In this document: piece after piece, positions 10,757-21,539 of the stretch
How positions within the stretch are numbered: position 1 is the stretch's first letter
Layout: each line of letters opens with the position of its first letter
From: Amaranthus tricolor
Lineage: Eukaryota > Streptophyta > Magnoliopsida > Caryophyllales > Amaranthaceae
Length of the DNA: 64,000 nt
Assembly (NCBI RefSeq): GCF_026212465.1
Contig: NC_080058.1
Coordinates: forward strand, 3,357,001-3,421,000
Direction: 5' to 3'
The notes under the pieces: generated by a model
Seen by the model: the letters and a program-made list of their open reading frames with translations, nothing else
Databases searched by the model: none
What the model was told of the DNA's origin: nothing
Made by a program: the position numbers and the translations under genes

Positions 10757-11282
10757 ATCCCACGAGACTTTTTTTGCCTAATATGCTAAAATGATGATTT
10801 AGATAACTTTGATAAATCACATTGAAATGGCCTTAGTTCAGGCTTAATATAGTAACGGATTTAATTGCCTTTTCTTAGAGTATCATTTTCTTAGTCCCTT
10901 TGGTATTGATATTATATGCCAAAGTTACTTTATTAATTTATAATCATTTGTCAAAAGATAACACTTTTAGTTAGTCAAACAAGTCAATTAAAAAGTCTAA
11001 CATTCAACAACTTAGTCATTTTGGTATTTGACTTAATGTGAGAATATTTCATAGGAACGGAGGAAGTACTTGAGATCTTGTCAGAAAGGACATGGACTAG
11101 TGTATCACAACATTTGCAACTGCAAGTATATAAGAATTGCACACAGTCCATTAAAATTCAAAAACAAATAATTATAATCTTTGGTCCTACCAAAAGAGTT
11201 ATGAACAAGTATCACACTTGTGAAGAACAAATAAAACTAGGAAGAACTTCATATAGTAGATTTCCTCTAAGGATGATATCAT

Positions 11283-13644
11283 TTAGGGGTTAGATGTAGA
11301 AAATGAAACTGGACAAGGAGGGGCAGGCACTTCAGCATGTCCTTCAAGCATCTGTGTGACCATTGTTATATTCGGTCGTAGACTGGGATCTTCTTGGATA
11401 CACCAAAGCGAAATCATCACAAACCTGTATAGTTGCAGACTGTTAGCTAATGCCTCCATATCACCATCAACCAGATTCTCTATTGTGTTAGATTGGTAGC
11501 AATCAAACGCCCAGTCTGTTAAAATCGCAATTTCGTCTTCAGAGTTCCATACTCGCACTTTTTCGACAACATACGATTTCCAACAAAAGCACCCCAAAGC
11601 TATAGACATCTACCTTGGTTGTGACTGGTTTGTTCCTGATTGCTGTATTTGTATGAGTTTGATTCAGAGCCAAAAGTTTTGCCATCCCAAAATCAGAAAT
11701 ACGAGCATTATGATGCTCGTCTATGAGTATGTTCTGAGGCTTTATATCGCAATGGATTATCTGTGTGGTGCACTCCTCGTGCAAATACACAAGACCTCTG
11801 GCTATCCCTTGTGCAATTTTGATCCTTGCTACCCAGCCTGGCCTTTGATCACCAAATAGGTAATCTGCTAAGCTGCCGTTGCTCATGTATTCATATACCA
11901 ACAACCGCTGATCATTTTCCTTGCAAAATCCGACAAGTTGGACTAGATTCTTGTGATGAGTCTTGCCAATAACATTTACTACAGTTTCAAACTCTTTATC
12001 ACCATTGTTAGCAATCCTGTCCAACTTTTTCACCGCTACAAGAATTGAGGAACCACTAGCTCTTATTATACCTTTGTAAACAACCCCAAAAGCCCCTCTT
12101 CCTAACTCTTCTTTAAACCCATTAGTTGCATCCTCAAGAACTTTGTAGCTGAAACAGCTAACATTATTATACTCATCGCTAACTTTGTCAGCGCTTCTGA
12201 GCTGTTTCTTGTTGTAGATGAAGAAAATTCCCAAAATCAGTAGAGCGAAATTGACCAAGACAGAGCCAACTAATAAACTACAGTATTCACCCTGCTTTTG
12301 TTTTCTGGAATAAAAGCAGAAGGAATGTTTTGGACAGTGGAGGATGAACCATTGCCTACCAAACCAAGCAGATTTCCCAACATCACTTGTCTGATCTGCA
12401 CCAGAAAACATCGGTGTCTTCTTGCAACAAGTACCCTCTTTATCCGTCGCCCATGTAACAATAGCACAGTAGCGATTGTTAAGACAAGAACTTTTGCAAT
12501 TTTCTTCACTGATAGATTCAATTCTTCCATCACATCTAGTGAACTGAGTTTTTTGAAGTGGCACTAGCTTATACTCCACATTAGCACCCTGTTCATCTTC
12601 TTCCCATAGCTTAAAATCAGGCTTGCAGCTGCCATACTTGTCATCAGGGTCAATAAGTGAATAAGTAGGTGGGCAATCACAACTGACACTTTGAACCACT
12701 TCATCATAGCTGCAAATATTGTTATACCCACATCGTACAGAACAGATGTTACCTTGTTGTATATAAATCTTGGTCCATCCAACCCCATTATTTTTGCTAA
12801 ACATTCTTGGGTGATAATACCACGTAAGAATGCCATCGGAGGTCATAGTGGCTCTCTGGTAGTAATCTCTGCCCAAAACTATCTTATCTTCCGGGATGAA
12901 ATCATACAGCACAGACCCATTTGCTGCCACAACATACATACTCCCCAACTCGTTATAGATCACTTGCTTACCTTGTTTTGGAGGTTGCCATGTCATAGTT
13001 GCAAAATAAGGATTACCGTCATCAGTGTAAATATTCGGATCCTTGGCATTAAAGACTAGATTCCCATCTATTTGGAAGTGTATTTGGAACCTTCCTTTGG
13101 TGAAATTAGTATCTGAAAGTCAACAATCAATAGACCCGTTCAGGTTCATAATCTGTGTAGGTAACAAAGTGTCTGTTGGATGATCAAAACTTTGCAAAAC
13201 TGGATTGTTAATTGCTTTTACTTGTGAGAATGAAATTCCCGTATCATTCATAACTCCAAATTTAACATCTCCAGCACCACTTAAATCATCAGACGTATCC
13301 CATATGTGAAAACCCCGAGGATCGCCGAGGAGTAAGCCTTCTTTAGCAGTTAATGTAACGGTTGATCCTTGAGGAACAGGGTTTCCTTCATTTGCATACC
13401 AAATGTTTGTATCCGGTATCTTTGCGTACCAGATATAAAGCAAGTAGAGATGATTGTGATCGAGCAACTGATGAAACCTGAAGGCAAAATCTCCTGATGG
13501 AGAAAGCCATTGTGAACCATTGTTGCTAGCTCTTAGAAACTTCTTGACCGGTATATTTCCCCTTGTTTGAGCAGAAACAGTTGGTGGCAATAAGAGTATT
13601 AGTACTGTTATAATGGACATGATACAACAAAGAGGATTAGTCAT
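11283..13644 (-). pseudogene. G-type lectin receptor kinase, copy 3 (broken)
   Basis: The whole architecture of copy 1 is recognisable, but the frame is damaged. A TGA replaces the expected CGA (Arg) after MNLNGSIDC, near 13118. The frame then continues unchanged through the lectin, EGF and PAN regions. A frameshift around the juxtamembrane segment (about 12350-12380) is undone by a second one near 12275. In the kinase, 11 residues equivalent to GTKGYVAPEWF of copy 1 are missing in frame, removing the APE motif of the activation segment. A third frameshift near 11545 separates the kinase C-terminal lobe (LTDWAFDCYQ... to VSFSTSNP). The Gly loop, VAVK lysine, HCD and DFG remain. It is most like copy 1, including about 200 bp of upstream DNA. 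No active full-length receptor could be made without recoding. Confidence 0.9.
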
Positions 13645-13759
13645 TGCTAGAACAAGTGATTATAAGCTTTTTCTGATGAAATTGTGTTCTGAACCAGAAA
13701 AGGCTGATAATCAAATATAGAATTTGCTCTTGAAGGTAAGAGTAGTGAACATATTGTAT

Positions 13760-14700
13760 AGTCTAGTGCTAAAGATATGGCTTTTGCTCCAGTTTGTCAA
13801 ATACTAATTCGTTAGTTCTCAAGTCAGTAGTCTCACTACCATACAAGTAATGAAGGCTTATCTTTGAAAATTCTCTCTAATCAATTTCTCACATTTCTAT
13901 TAAATTGTGCAGTAAATCTTTAATACAACAGCGCGTGCTTAGTTTTTGACAAATTAAGACCGTCTCATCGTTTTGCACTTGTATTCTAGACCCTAAATGG
14001 GGAGTAGTTTCTTATACTAAGTCACAATAATTGAACTTTTGGGGTCATTATGGAGAAGTTAATTTCTTATTTATCTATGAAGTATGATGATTTAAAGTTT
14101 GAATTGGTCTTTTCCCATGTTTAGACTTTTCTTATAGAAGTATGATAATGGAAAGTGTGGCTGTGGTTCTGTGGACGTCTTTTAAATTCTACCGTGGATA
14201 TCCCATCCCACACGAGACTTTTTCGCCCAAAATGGAGAAATGATTTTGATTACTTTGAATAATAATCGACAAATTCTTCAAGGCCAATGAGACAGCTTAA
14301 TATAAATGGCACTGATTTAGGAAGAATAGTGAAGGGTAGTCAAAAATGAACTTAATCTACAAAATTTTCTTGTGCACCTTTCATTAACCTACAATAGTTC
14401 ATGCAAGACCAACTCTTTTTTTATATTTTTTCAGTCTTTTAAGTTTGCTACAATAAGCAAAAGTTACTTTAATTATTTATAGTGGGAGGATAAGATAAAT
14501 AAACAAGTAAATTGAAGAATATGAGATTGAAATAAAAAAAAATAGAATAATCATAAGAATCAAAAATAAAGTGTAGCAAAAAAATTTTTAAATAAAATAG
14601 AGTAAATTCAAAGCAATATTTTTGTTGATTTTAGCTTCTTTTAGTACGGGTAGAGGAGATTATGATATTCCCCACAAAGCTCATAAGCACAAAAAAAATG
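13760..14700. other. Intergenic, duplicated receptor-kinase upstream DNA
   Basis: No gene seen. The segment near 14146-14290 matches DNA upstream of copy 2 at about 10640-10830, with shared ATAATGGAAA, TCTGTGGA and CCCATCCCA...CGAGACTTTTT blocks. It is probably carried along by the tandem duplications. Confidence 0.5.
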
Positions 14701-15458
14701 CTTTTCTATCATCATCATCATCCTACCCAGTGTATCTCGCTTGTAGAATAGACAGGGTCTGCGGAGGAAAAGACAGCGGCAACTCATACCCATAAAAGAG
14801 AGCGCAACCAAAGAAGTCCCTCGGCTCTAGGAAGATAAATAGACATAATAACCACGGAAAGATAACTTAGAGGCCTATAAATAAAACAAAAGCAGAACCA
14901 CTACAAAAAGAAAACAAAAAACTAATAGAAAGGAAACAAGAAAAGCAAGAGGTTAAGACATCAGAAATCTAAGACATGGATATGGCGTCTCCAACTACTT
15001 CTATTCCTAGTCAGGTCCGCAAAGAGGTTTAACTCATGCAAGTCAACTTTTATTTGCTTATTCCAAGTTCTTCTGGGTCTTCCTCGACTCCTCTTAACCT
15101 CTACTATAATGCTTTCTACCCTCCTCACAGGGGCGTCGAAAGTCTTTCTCTGCACATGCCCAAACCACCTCAATCAATTTTCGCACATTTTTCCAGATAT
15201 AGGGGCTACTCCTTATTTGTCCCTAAAATCTTGGTTCCTAATTCGATCCATCAATGTATGCTCACACATCCACCTCAGCATACGCATTTCTGTAACTTTC
15301 ATTTTGTGTTCAAAAATCTTCTTTATATGCCAACATTCGGTCCCATATAGCATAGCCGGTCTGATTGCCGCCCGTTAGAACTTTCCTTTTAACTTGCTTG
15401 GAAATTTCCTATCACATAGCATTGCGGTGACTGCACGCCACTTAAGCCAACCCGCTTG
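14700..15458 (-). mobile_element. 5'-truncated RTE-like LINE, reverse transcriptase C-terminus decayed
   Basis: Read on the minus strand, 15458 to 14961 encodes the family signature after the reverse transcriptase core: AGWLKWRAVTAMLCDRKF, LKGKF-stop-RAAIRPAMLYGTECW, MRMLRWMCEHTLMDRIR, GVAPI, RWFGHVQRK, then GRPRRTWNKQI and SSWRRHIHV before the stop. At least three in-frame stops interrupt it (after LKGKF, before GVAPI, before LRWFGHVQ). The 3' untranslated part follows down to a (GAT)n tail, seen as ATCATCATCATC on the plus strand at 14709-14721. A short-repeat tail instead of poly(A) is typical of the RTE clade. The element is dead and strongly 5'-truncated. A second tail of the same family lies at 43447-43600. 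Confidence 0.85.
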
Positions 15459-15479
15459 TATATGATGATTTACAAAATA

Positions 15480-16370
15480 TGCTTTTTGTTTTCTTAAATT
15501 GAACATTTACACAAATTTGAAATCAATTTTATTTATTTTACTCAAATATGGAGCTCGATTTTAATTCATTTACTTTTATTCAAAATATTATTTCATCTCA
15601 TGTCAACTTAAAATCTGATTCAATATGCATATAAAGTTAAATTCAAGCTCACATTAAAATTAAGAGTTAAACTGAGTTATGACTTATACATAGTAATCCC
15701 TCGTCTTAAGAGACTAAAAAGGAGAAAAAAAATTAGAAGAGAGAATTTTATATTGTGATGGCAATTTATCATTTTATTTTGTGAGGTTTAAATTTAATTA
15801 ACAATGGAGTCTAATTTTTACCCCATTCATCATTTTCTAATAATAATGGCTTTTTAAACCATAAACTGGATCTCAATTAAAGACAAAAGAGTAAACTTTA
15901 AAAACAAAATTAGAGACATAAATTAGAGACATTTTACGATTATGATAATAAAAGAGAAATAGCAAAATAATAACAAGGTTTTAAGAGAGAGGATGGGAAA
16001 AAAAAGTTTCAAAGACTTTTTTAAAAAGGATGAAGGCATTTAATAAAATCAAAATCAAGTAAGAATTGCGACTTTTGTCGGAATCTGTTAAAGATAAATT
16101 TGTGGTATTGTAAACCAAGTATATGAAAAAATATATACTTTCTTAAAATAATAAATATTTTAATATCAGTTATATCAATATTGATAAACTTTTAGAGACC
16201 CATGGAGTATTTAGTTTAGGCTAAAATATAGTGTAAAATGAATGATGATACATTCGAGTTCTGATCTTCAACCTTGCACACGAATGCAAATCATAAATGA
16301 TCAGAAGAGCATAACTAAATCGATTAAATCAATGAAAAAATAACAAAGGAATGAAAGAACAGAACTTACT
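15480..16370. other. AT-rich intergenic, no gene seen
   Basis: No open frame with family features, RNA gene or bounded repeat could be supported. Confidence 0.5.
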
Positions 16371-16462
16371 CGTCTTCAACCTCTCCGTTGCTGGGCTGAT
16401 CAAGGGCTCTCAGCTTTTGACCATCACCTGATTTAACCGGCTGATTTTGAACACACTCGAGG
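16368..16462 (-). other. Exon-like block (uncertain)
   Basis: On the minus strand one frame reads CVQNQPVKSGDGQKLRALDQ then PSNGEVEDE-stop. The same place holds a strong donor-like GACGA|GTAAGT. It could be a terminal exon, an internal exon or a leader exon. No family was recognised and no partner exon could be joined in phase with confidence. Confidence 0.22.
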
Positions 16463-16939
16463 AATCAATTTGAAACACTTCCAACTTTCAATATATACTG
16501 ATTATAAAGCAGTCTGCAGTATACTTGTTATGCATGGGATCCAAGCTCACCGGGGAACAACTTGTTATCGCAAGGATACAGGGGTACACATTTGTTGTAA
16601 ATTGGTGCAAGAACAAGAACAAGAACAAGAGCAAGAAAAAGTTGAGACTACTAGATCTATAATAGACCACTGAAAACAAATATTCAATCATGGTCCAATA
16701 ACAAGAACTATAAAAGCGAGCCATTGACTAAGCCACACTAGGGATACTCATTCTTGTGTTATAACTTGAGACACAATAACAACAACGCCAAATCCTTGAG
16801 GCTAACCCCACAATATTAAGGTCGGATAAGTTTAAGACTAAATTAACTAAAACTAAACCGCACTAATTGGAAAAAAGTCAAGACCCCCACTTTTTTTGCT
16901 TTCGTAACCAGAACACTGACTAAATAGTTATGACTTATG

Positions 16940-17085
16940 AGTACGCTAACAAAAATCAGTTACCTAAGTTGATGAAGGAATTCACCAGAATCAGAAGCCA
17001 TCTCTTACTTTTCACAGGTTTCATCTCCTTCACCATCAGCCCCTTCGGTTCCTGGTTCTTTGTTTTCTCCTCTAATCATCAGCTT
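16940..17085 (-). other. Exon-like block, possible transporter N-terminus (uncertain)
   Basis: On the minus strand a frame reads EEKTKNQEPKGLMVKEMKPV, then KSKRWLLILVNSFINLG, followed by a donor-like TTAG|GTAACT. A basic stretch followed by LLILVNSFINLG loosely resembles the start of purine-permease-type transporters. No matching second exon was found downstream. It is most likely a gene remnant or a false signal. Confidence 0.2.
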
Positions 17086-17128
17086 CACATAGAGCAAGCA
17101 AAACAAAGAAAAACGAATATATATATAT

Positions 17129-17265
17129 CAGTGAAACATAATTCGTTAGTTAGTTCGCCTTTCGAATTCGCAATTCGCTCAGAATTCAAAAATAGACTAA
17201 AACTGACCATAATTCGCTTTTTCGATTTGCGATTCACGAAGTGATTAGCGAATCATGTGACACTG
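17129..17265. mobile_element. hAT-like MITE in AT repeat
   Basis: A 137 bp element has inverted ends CAGTGAAACATAATTCG and CGAATCATGTGACACTG. The 8 bp sequence ATATATAT lies on each side (17121-17128 and 17266-17273). CAGTG-type ends with 8 bp duplication fit the hAT superfamily, although the duplication cannot be proven inside an AT repeat. The interior is rich in TTCGC/GCGAA. A related copy lies at about 27285-27427, in a SELO intron. Confidence 0.65.
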
Positions 17266-17275
17266 ATATATATAT

Positions 17276-17308
<33 letters not shown>

Positions 17309-17321
17309 TGTGTGTGTGTGT
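17266..17321. repeat. Compound AT-GT-GA-GT microsatellite
   Basis: Consecutive dinucleotide runs: AT, then TG, then GA, then TG. They create an artefactual open frame rich in Arg-Glu and Cys-Val. Confidence 0.95.
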
Positions 17322-18115
17322 TCAAATAGACAGAGAACTACCCAGAAGGCCAAAATTCAACGCTGTGAAGACTAAATCTGAGAATATGAAAAAACAGAGA
17401 TTGAGAGCTGTAGTAAATGGAGCAACACAGTTATCCAGCCGTGACAAAAGTGAACCAGAACCATTTGTAGCACAGAGCTTAATTATAATGCTCAATGTCA
17501 TCTAAGGAAACGAAGAGTAATACACAATGTTCCAGAACCCACTTCAAGTACCAAAGCATACTCCACATTAAATAATACGATAGTATATTGGTTTGCTTTC
17601 ATATAAAAGTAACAAAATACTAACCATTTAAAACCAAGTGATCTAGGATAACAAGAATAATTTCATTTCTTTCATTTTTTTCCAAAAAATTAATAGAATT
17701 TCCCATAAATGCATGCAGTCAATATCAAGTAGCTAACTGATTTTGAAACAGAAGTAAGGACTGAGATTCATCAAATAAAAAATGCAAACTTCTTGTGAAG
17801 TTAAAAGTATCATGTTGCTGCATCAAACTTCACTAGTATCAATATTTTCTCAAAACAATTCTTGATACTATAGTTACACTTAATCTAATCTCCATTTGAT
17901 TTCTTCACAAAAACTACAAAAATTACAATAAATTAAAAACAAAAACCTTCAGAATGGCAAGTACTAGGACATTTAACAAGAATATCTGAAACGATCTATT
18001 TCTTCTTCAGAATATTGACAAAAAATGCAGACCTATAAAAATGTTCATTGTAAAAAAAGAGAGAAAAAGAAAGAAAACTGAAAATCAAATATGATTTTTG
18101 TACTTGATATCAAGA

Positions 18116-18400
18116 CTAACACTGAGAAGGAAACTTATTCTGGGTAGGATTCATAACACTTTTTGGCGCCTTCTTCAAACTGGACGACAGAGAAGTTTGT
18201 GCAGGTTCCTTTGCTGCTCCGCTCAACTGGTTTAAATCTGAAATATTATGTGCAAGCGAAGTGAGCAATCTTCTTGTGTTGCTTTTTTCCGTTATAAGAT
18301 TCATTCCTTGATGGTGATACAACGTTAAGAATAAACCCGTAAGACAGTGAATCAGAATCACGACAGTTACGATGGACAGAACTTTAACAGAAACTTTCAT
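18116..18400 (-). CDS. Small single-pass membrane or secreted protein (hypothetical)
   Basis: A 94-residue frame with an ATG start, a hydrophobic N-terminus (about 5-27: VKVLSIVTVVILIHCLTGLF) and a Ser/Lys-rich polar remainder containing RRLLTSLAHN and ending NKFPSQC. The layout fits a type II/III small membrane protein or a precursor of a secreted peptide. I recognise no known peptide-hormone motif. The hydrophobic segment makes it better than average for a random frame, but expression is unknown. No neighbour helps to assign a role. Confidence 0.35.
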   Translation of the reverse strand: MKVSVKVLSIVTVVILIHCLTGLFLTLYHHQGMNLITEKSNTRRLLTSLAHNISDLNQLSGAAKEPAQTSLSSSLKKAPKSVMNPTQNKFPSQC

Positions 18401-18779
18401 GACTTTTCAGTTTAGAAAAAATGACAATCGACAAGTATTAAATACGACGCGAATTTCCTCGGGTTTTGACTTCAAGGGGAGGAATATAGCCATGTAACTT
18501 TCTGACATAAAAGACTGACTGACCAAGAAACTATGACAGGATATAAATAAATATTGAAAGCCAGTTCAGTATGTTTTATTTTTATATTAAATTTTCCATG
18601 TATCTGGTTTGCTTCCTGTTCCACAAAAAACAAGGTCAAGATATTAGATACACTCGATGCCATAAATTTGATACCTGCTCATCTAATGGATGGGTTTTAG
18701 CTTAACAATTATCACCCACTCCATAAGATTGAATAATCAAACAAAAGTAGGTCAAAAAAAAAAACAAGTATCTTAAGAC

Positions 18780-19115
18780 TACTCCAATTTTACCTAGACT
18801 TTGGGTAATTGTGTCAACCCTAAGTATGTGTGTAACTGTCAAAACCGGCTATTTTCCGACAGTTTTTCTGATTTTGGTCCAAATTTATGAATCGAAGCAT
18901 ACCCATGTCGAGTGTCGAGGATCCAACACAATTTTTGAAAACAAAGAGCTCGGGGCCCGAGCAACATTAGACATAGCTAAAGTTCTAAAAGAATATACAG
19001 AAATATACCTTTGACAGCGTCAACAAGCTTGTTCTAATATGAAACTCGGGTGCAGTCTACAATGCCAAAGTCTAGATCCCAAAGATCGGGGTCGGCTTCA
19101 TGAATCACGTTCCAG
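18780..19115. repeat. SINE-like / dispersed repeat fragments
   Basis: Phrases such as CATGTCGAGTGTCGAGGATC (near 18905) and AATGCCAAAGTCTAGATCCC then GATCGGGGTCGGCTTCATGA (near 19058-19103) look like widely dispersed plant SINE-type sequence. A weaker relative (AACAACGCCAAATCCTTGAG) lies at about 16780. Family and ends not resolved. Confidence 0.35.
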
Positions 19116-19357
19116 TGATCTTCCACGTGAATATTCCAATTATCCAAATGATCAAAAAATTTAAATATTCTAAATCATCATCAAAGGCCTTCCCTCAAAT
19201 TCGTGCAAGGCTCAGAGCTAAGAAGCTGCTTATCATGTGATAATGAATTGACAGGCATTACATGTCTGATTTCCTTGCCTTTTAAAAATTTAAATAGACA
19301 TCCCTCATGTGACTGACTGATCACATGACATTCAGTCAATTTTCTCAGTTGTCTGTC

Positions 19358-19370
19358 CCCCCCCCCCCCG
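19358..19370. repeat. C homopolymer run
   Basis: A run of C directly before GGCCTTATT, in non-coding DNA. Its length is prone to sequencing error. Confidence 0.8.
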
Positions 19371-20103
19371 GCCTTATTATTATTTTTTTGGAGAAATAAA
19401 AGAAATGTATTAATCAAAACAAAAACAATACAAACCAAAGACCAAAAATAGCCTACTCCATCTCAATTTGCATCAGACGTGAGAAGAGGGCCCACCTTCT
19501 AGGAAGGGAATCCCCTGCCACACTCTTCATATGCATACAAGAAAGAGAAAGCCGAGAAGGACTCAAAAGAAACCAAAAACAAAAATTAGCAGCTAGCAAA
19601 AATACTATCAAGCCAATTTCCCTCACGCTTAAATGCGGTTCAACCATGCTAGGGCAGCGATAATGAACCACGGGGATGGGGATCGCAAGAGAGAGAAGCT
19701 CCGGATGTGAGAGAGTGATTTTGTTATTATTTAGTACTAGTACTATTACTATAACTACTACTATTACTATTGCTATTATTGTAGCCTCAAAGAACCTAAA
19801 ATTACACTTTAACAGCATAAGCGAAGGAAAAAATATGAAGTTACATCCATATATATTAAAACTTACACCAAGTCTCTTGTCGCTCCAGCACTTCTGATCG
19901 CGTCCATCGATCAGTATTCATACAAAAAGATGACATTACTCTTACTGTTAGATCTGCAGTTGATGCTCTAAAAGAAAACAAGCATCCCATTGAAAATATG
20001 AGCAGTCGATCTTAAGCTCCTAGAAACAGAAGTGTAAAGAACATTTCCTCTTTAATCTGCTTCTGCACCCATTGGATCATTTTGTAGGGTGATCAACAGT
20101 TCA

Positions 20104-20613
20104 ACAATTTAGCTCTTAGCTCTGCACTTAGGATAATCAAAACAGTATAATGCAAGGGTAAATTTCAAATCGATATAATGGGAAAATACAGAACTCATTC
20201 AAAATTGCTTTCAGTTTTGTCTAACAAAACGAGACTAAACCCGAACTGTTCAGCAAAACAATGTATTAACTGATTCTGAATCACTTCTTCAGTAGGAAGT
20301 TCCAAATTTGTCTCCCTTCTCAAAGATGTGACCTCTTTATCTGAGATACCACAAGGGACAATATGCTTATAGTAATCTATATCGGGATCAATGTTGAATG
20401 CCAAACCATGAGATGTGATCCCAGATTGAATGCGAACACCAATAGCACCGATCTTTCTATCTCCAACCCATACCCCAGTTTCACCTTTTTCTCCGGGGCG
20501 GGCTTGCACACAATAAATAGATGCAAGGTCAATCATTGTTTGTTCAAGTTTTTCCACATAACTTCGAGCACCAACTCCAATATCACGTAAAGATACTATG
20601 GGATACAATATGG
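20104..20613 (-). pseudogene. Truncated LIP2 duplicate
   Basis: This 510 bp block is a direct repeat of 20617-21126 with about four single-base differences. On the minus strand it carries the C-terminal two-thirds of LIP2 (ILYPIVSLRDIGVGARSYVE to the stop at 20195) and the same downstream DNA. The conserved Lys (GDRKIGAIG) and catalytic Cys (HIVPCGI) are present. The N-terminus with the RGGDITYHGP substrate-binding motif is missing. The open frame runs on upstream into copied 3' flank (MHYTVLIILSAELRAKLYP), which is not a natural start. It lies downstream of the intact gene and at most would be read as an extended 3' UTR. Confidence 0.9.
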
Positions 20614-20707
20614 GATACAATTTAGCTCTTAGCTCTGCACTTAGGATAATCAAAACAGTATAATGCAAGGGTAAATTTCAAATCGATATAATGGGAAAAT
20701 ACAAAAC

Positions 20708-21397
20708 TCATTCAAAATTGCGTTCAGTTTTGTCTAACAAAACGAGACTAAACCCGAACTGTTCAGCAAAACAATGTATTAACTGATTCTGAATCACTTC
20801 TTCAGTAGGAAGTTCCAAATTTGTCTCCCTTCTCAAAGATGTGACCTCTTTATCTGAGATACCGCAAGGGACAATATGCTTATAGTAATCCATATCGGGA
20901 TCAATGTTGAATGCCAAACCATGAGATGTGATCCCAGATTGAATGCGAACACCAATAGCACCGATCTTTCTATCTCCAACCCATACCCCAGTTTCACCTT
21001 TTTCTCCGGGGCGGGCTTGCACACAATAAATAGATGCAAGGTCAATCATTGTTTGTTCAAGTTTTTCCACATAACTTCGAGCACCAACTCCAATATCACG
21101 TAAAGATACTATGGGATACAATATGGCCTGATGTGGACCATGATATGTGATGTCCCCTCCCCTTTGGGTGTAGTGAAGCTCAGCTCCCATATTTTTCAAC
21201 TCAGTCTCGGGAACTAACAAACTATGGTCAGTTTTACGTTTTCCTAGCGTATATGTAGGAGGATATTGCAAACAAAGAAGAGTATCTGTTATCTTTTGAC
21301 CTTTTCTATCGGATACCAACTTCTCCTGAAGCTTGAGTGCATTCAAGTAGTTAACAGTGCCCATCTTCCAAGCTTCAAGACAACGACGAACTCCCAT
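20708..21397 (-). CDS. LIP2: Octanoyltransferase LIP2 (LipB family)
   Basis: A 229-residue enzyme that moves octanoyl groups from acyl carrier protein to lipoyl-dependent proteins, the first step of protein lipoylation (pyruvate dehydrogenase E2, glycine cleavage H protein). Visible LipB features are RGGDITYHGP (79-88), GDRKIGAIGV with conserved K144, SHGLAFNID (from 158) and the catalytic Cys in HIVPCGI (C178), followed by EVTSL. Close similarity to the plant mitochondrial form favours LIP2 over the plastid paralogue, which carries an N-terminal extension. I chose the ATG at 21397 because it starts the conserved MGVRRCLEAWKMG and is preceded by an acceptor (TTCACAG|AGAATG). The 46 codons open upstream are then intron. 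The coding part is a single exon, probably with spliced 5' leader exon(s) further right. A partial tandem copy lies directly downstream. Confidence 0.93.
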   Translation of the reverse strand: MGVRRCLEAWKMGTVNYLNALKLQEKLVSDRKGQKITDTLLCLQYPPTYTLGKRKTDHSLLVPETELKNMGAELHYTQRGGDITYHGPHQAILYPIVSLRDIGVGARSYVEKLEQTMIDLASIYCVQARPGEKGETGVWVGDRKIGAIGVRIQSGITSHGLAFNIDPDMDYYKHIVPCGISDKEVTSLRRETNLELPTEEVIQNQLIHCFAEQFGFSLVLLDKTERNFE

Positions 21398-21539
21398 TCT
21401 CTGTGAATTACAAGAAAATTGACTTACAAACTTTTGAAACAATGAGCATATAATGCAATAGCAGCCAATCCAACAGATAGCTGCAAATCCAGGCACTCCT
21501 TGCAATCCTTCCTCCCAAAAGAGTAAGAAAAGCAATATC

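Noticed and set aside
17257..17505. 82-codon plus-strand frame
   Set aside because: It starts inside a compound microsatellite, and the remainder has no recognisable family.
19453..19818. 121-codon minus-strand frame
   Set aside because: Contains Ile/Val runs from an ATA/ACT simple repeat; no domain recognised.
20195..20668. Second functional LIP2 gene
   Set aside because: It lacks the N-terminal substrate-binding part and its apparent start lies in duplicated 3' flank.
21398..21535. N-terminal extension of LIP2 (MLFLLFWEEG...)
   Set aside because: A good splice acceptor lies just before the conserved ATG, and the extension is unlike a transit peptide.
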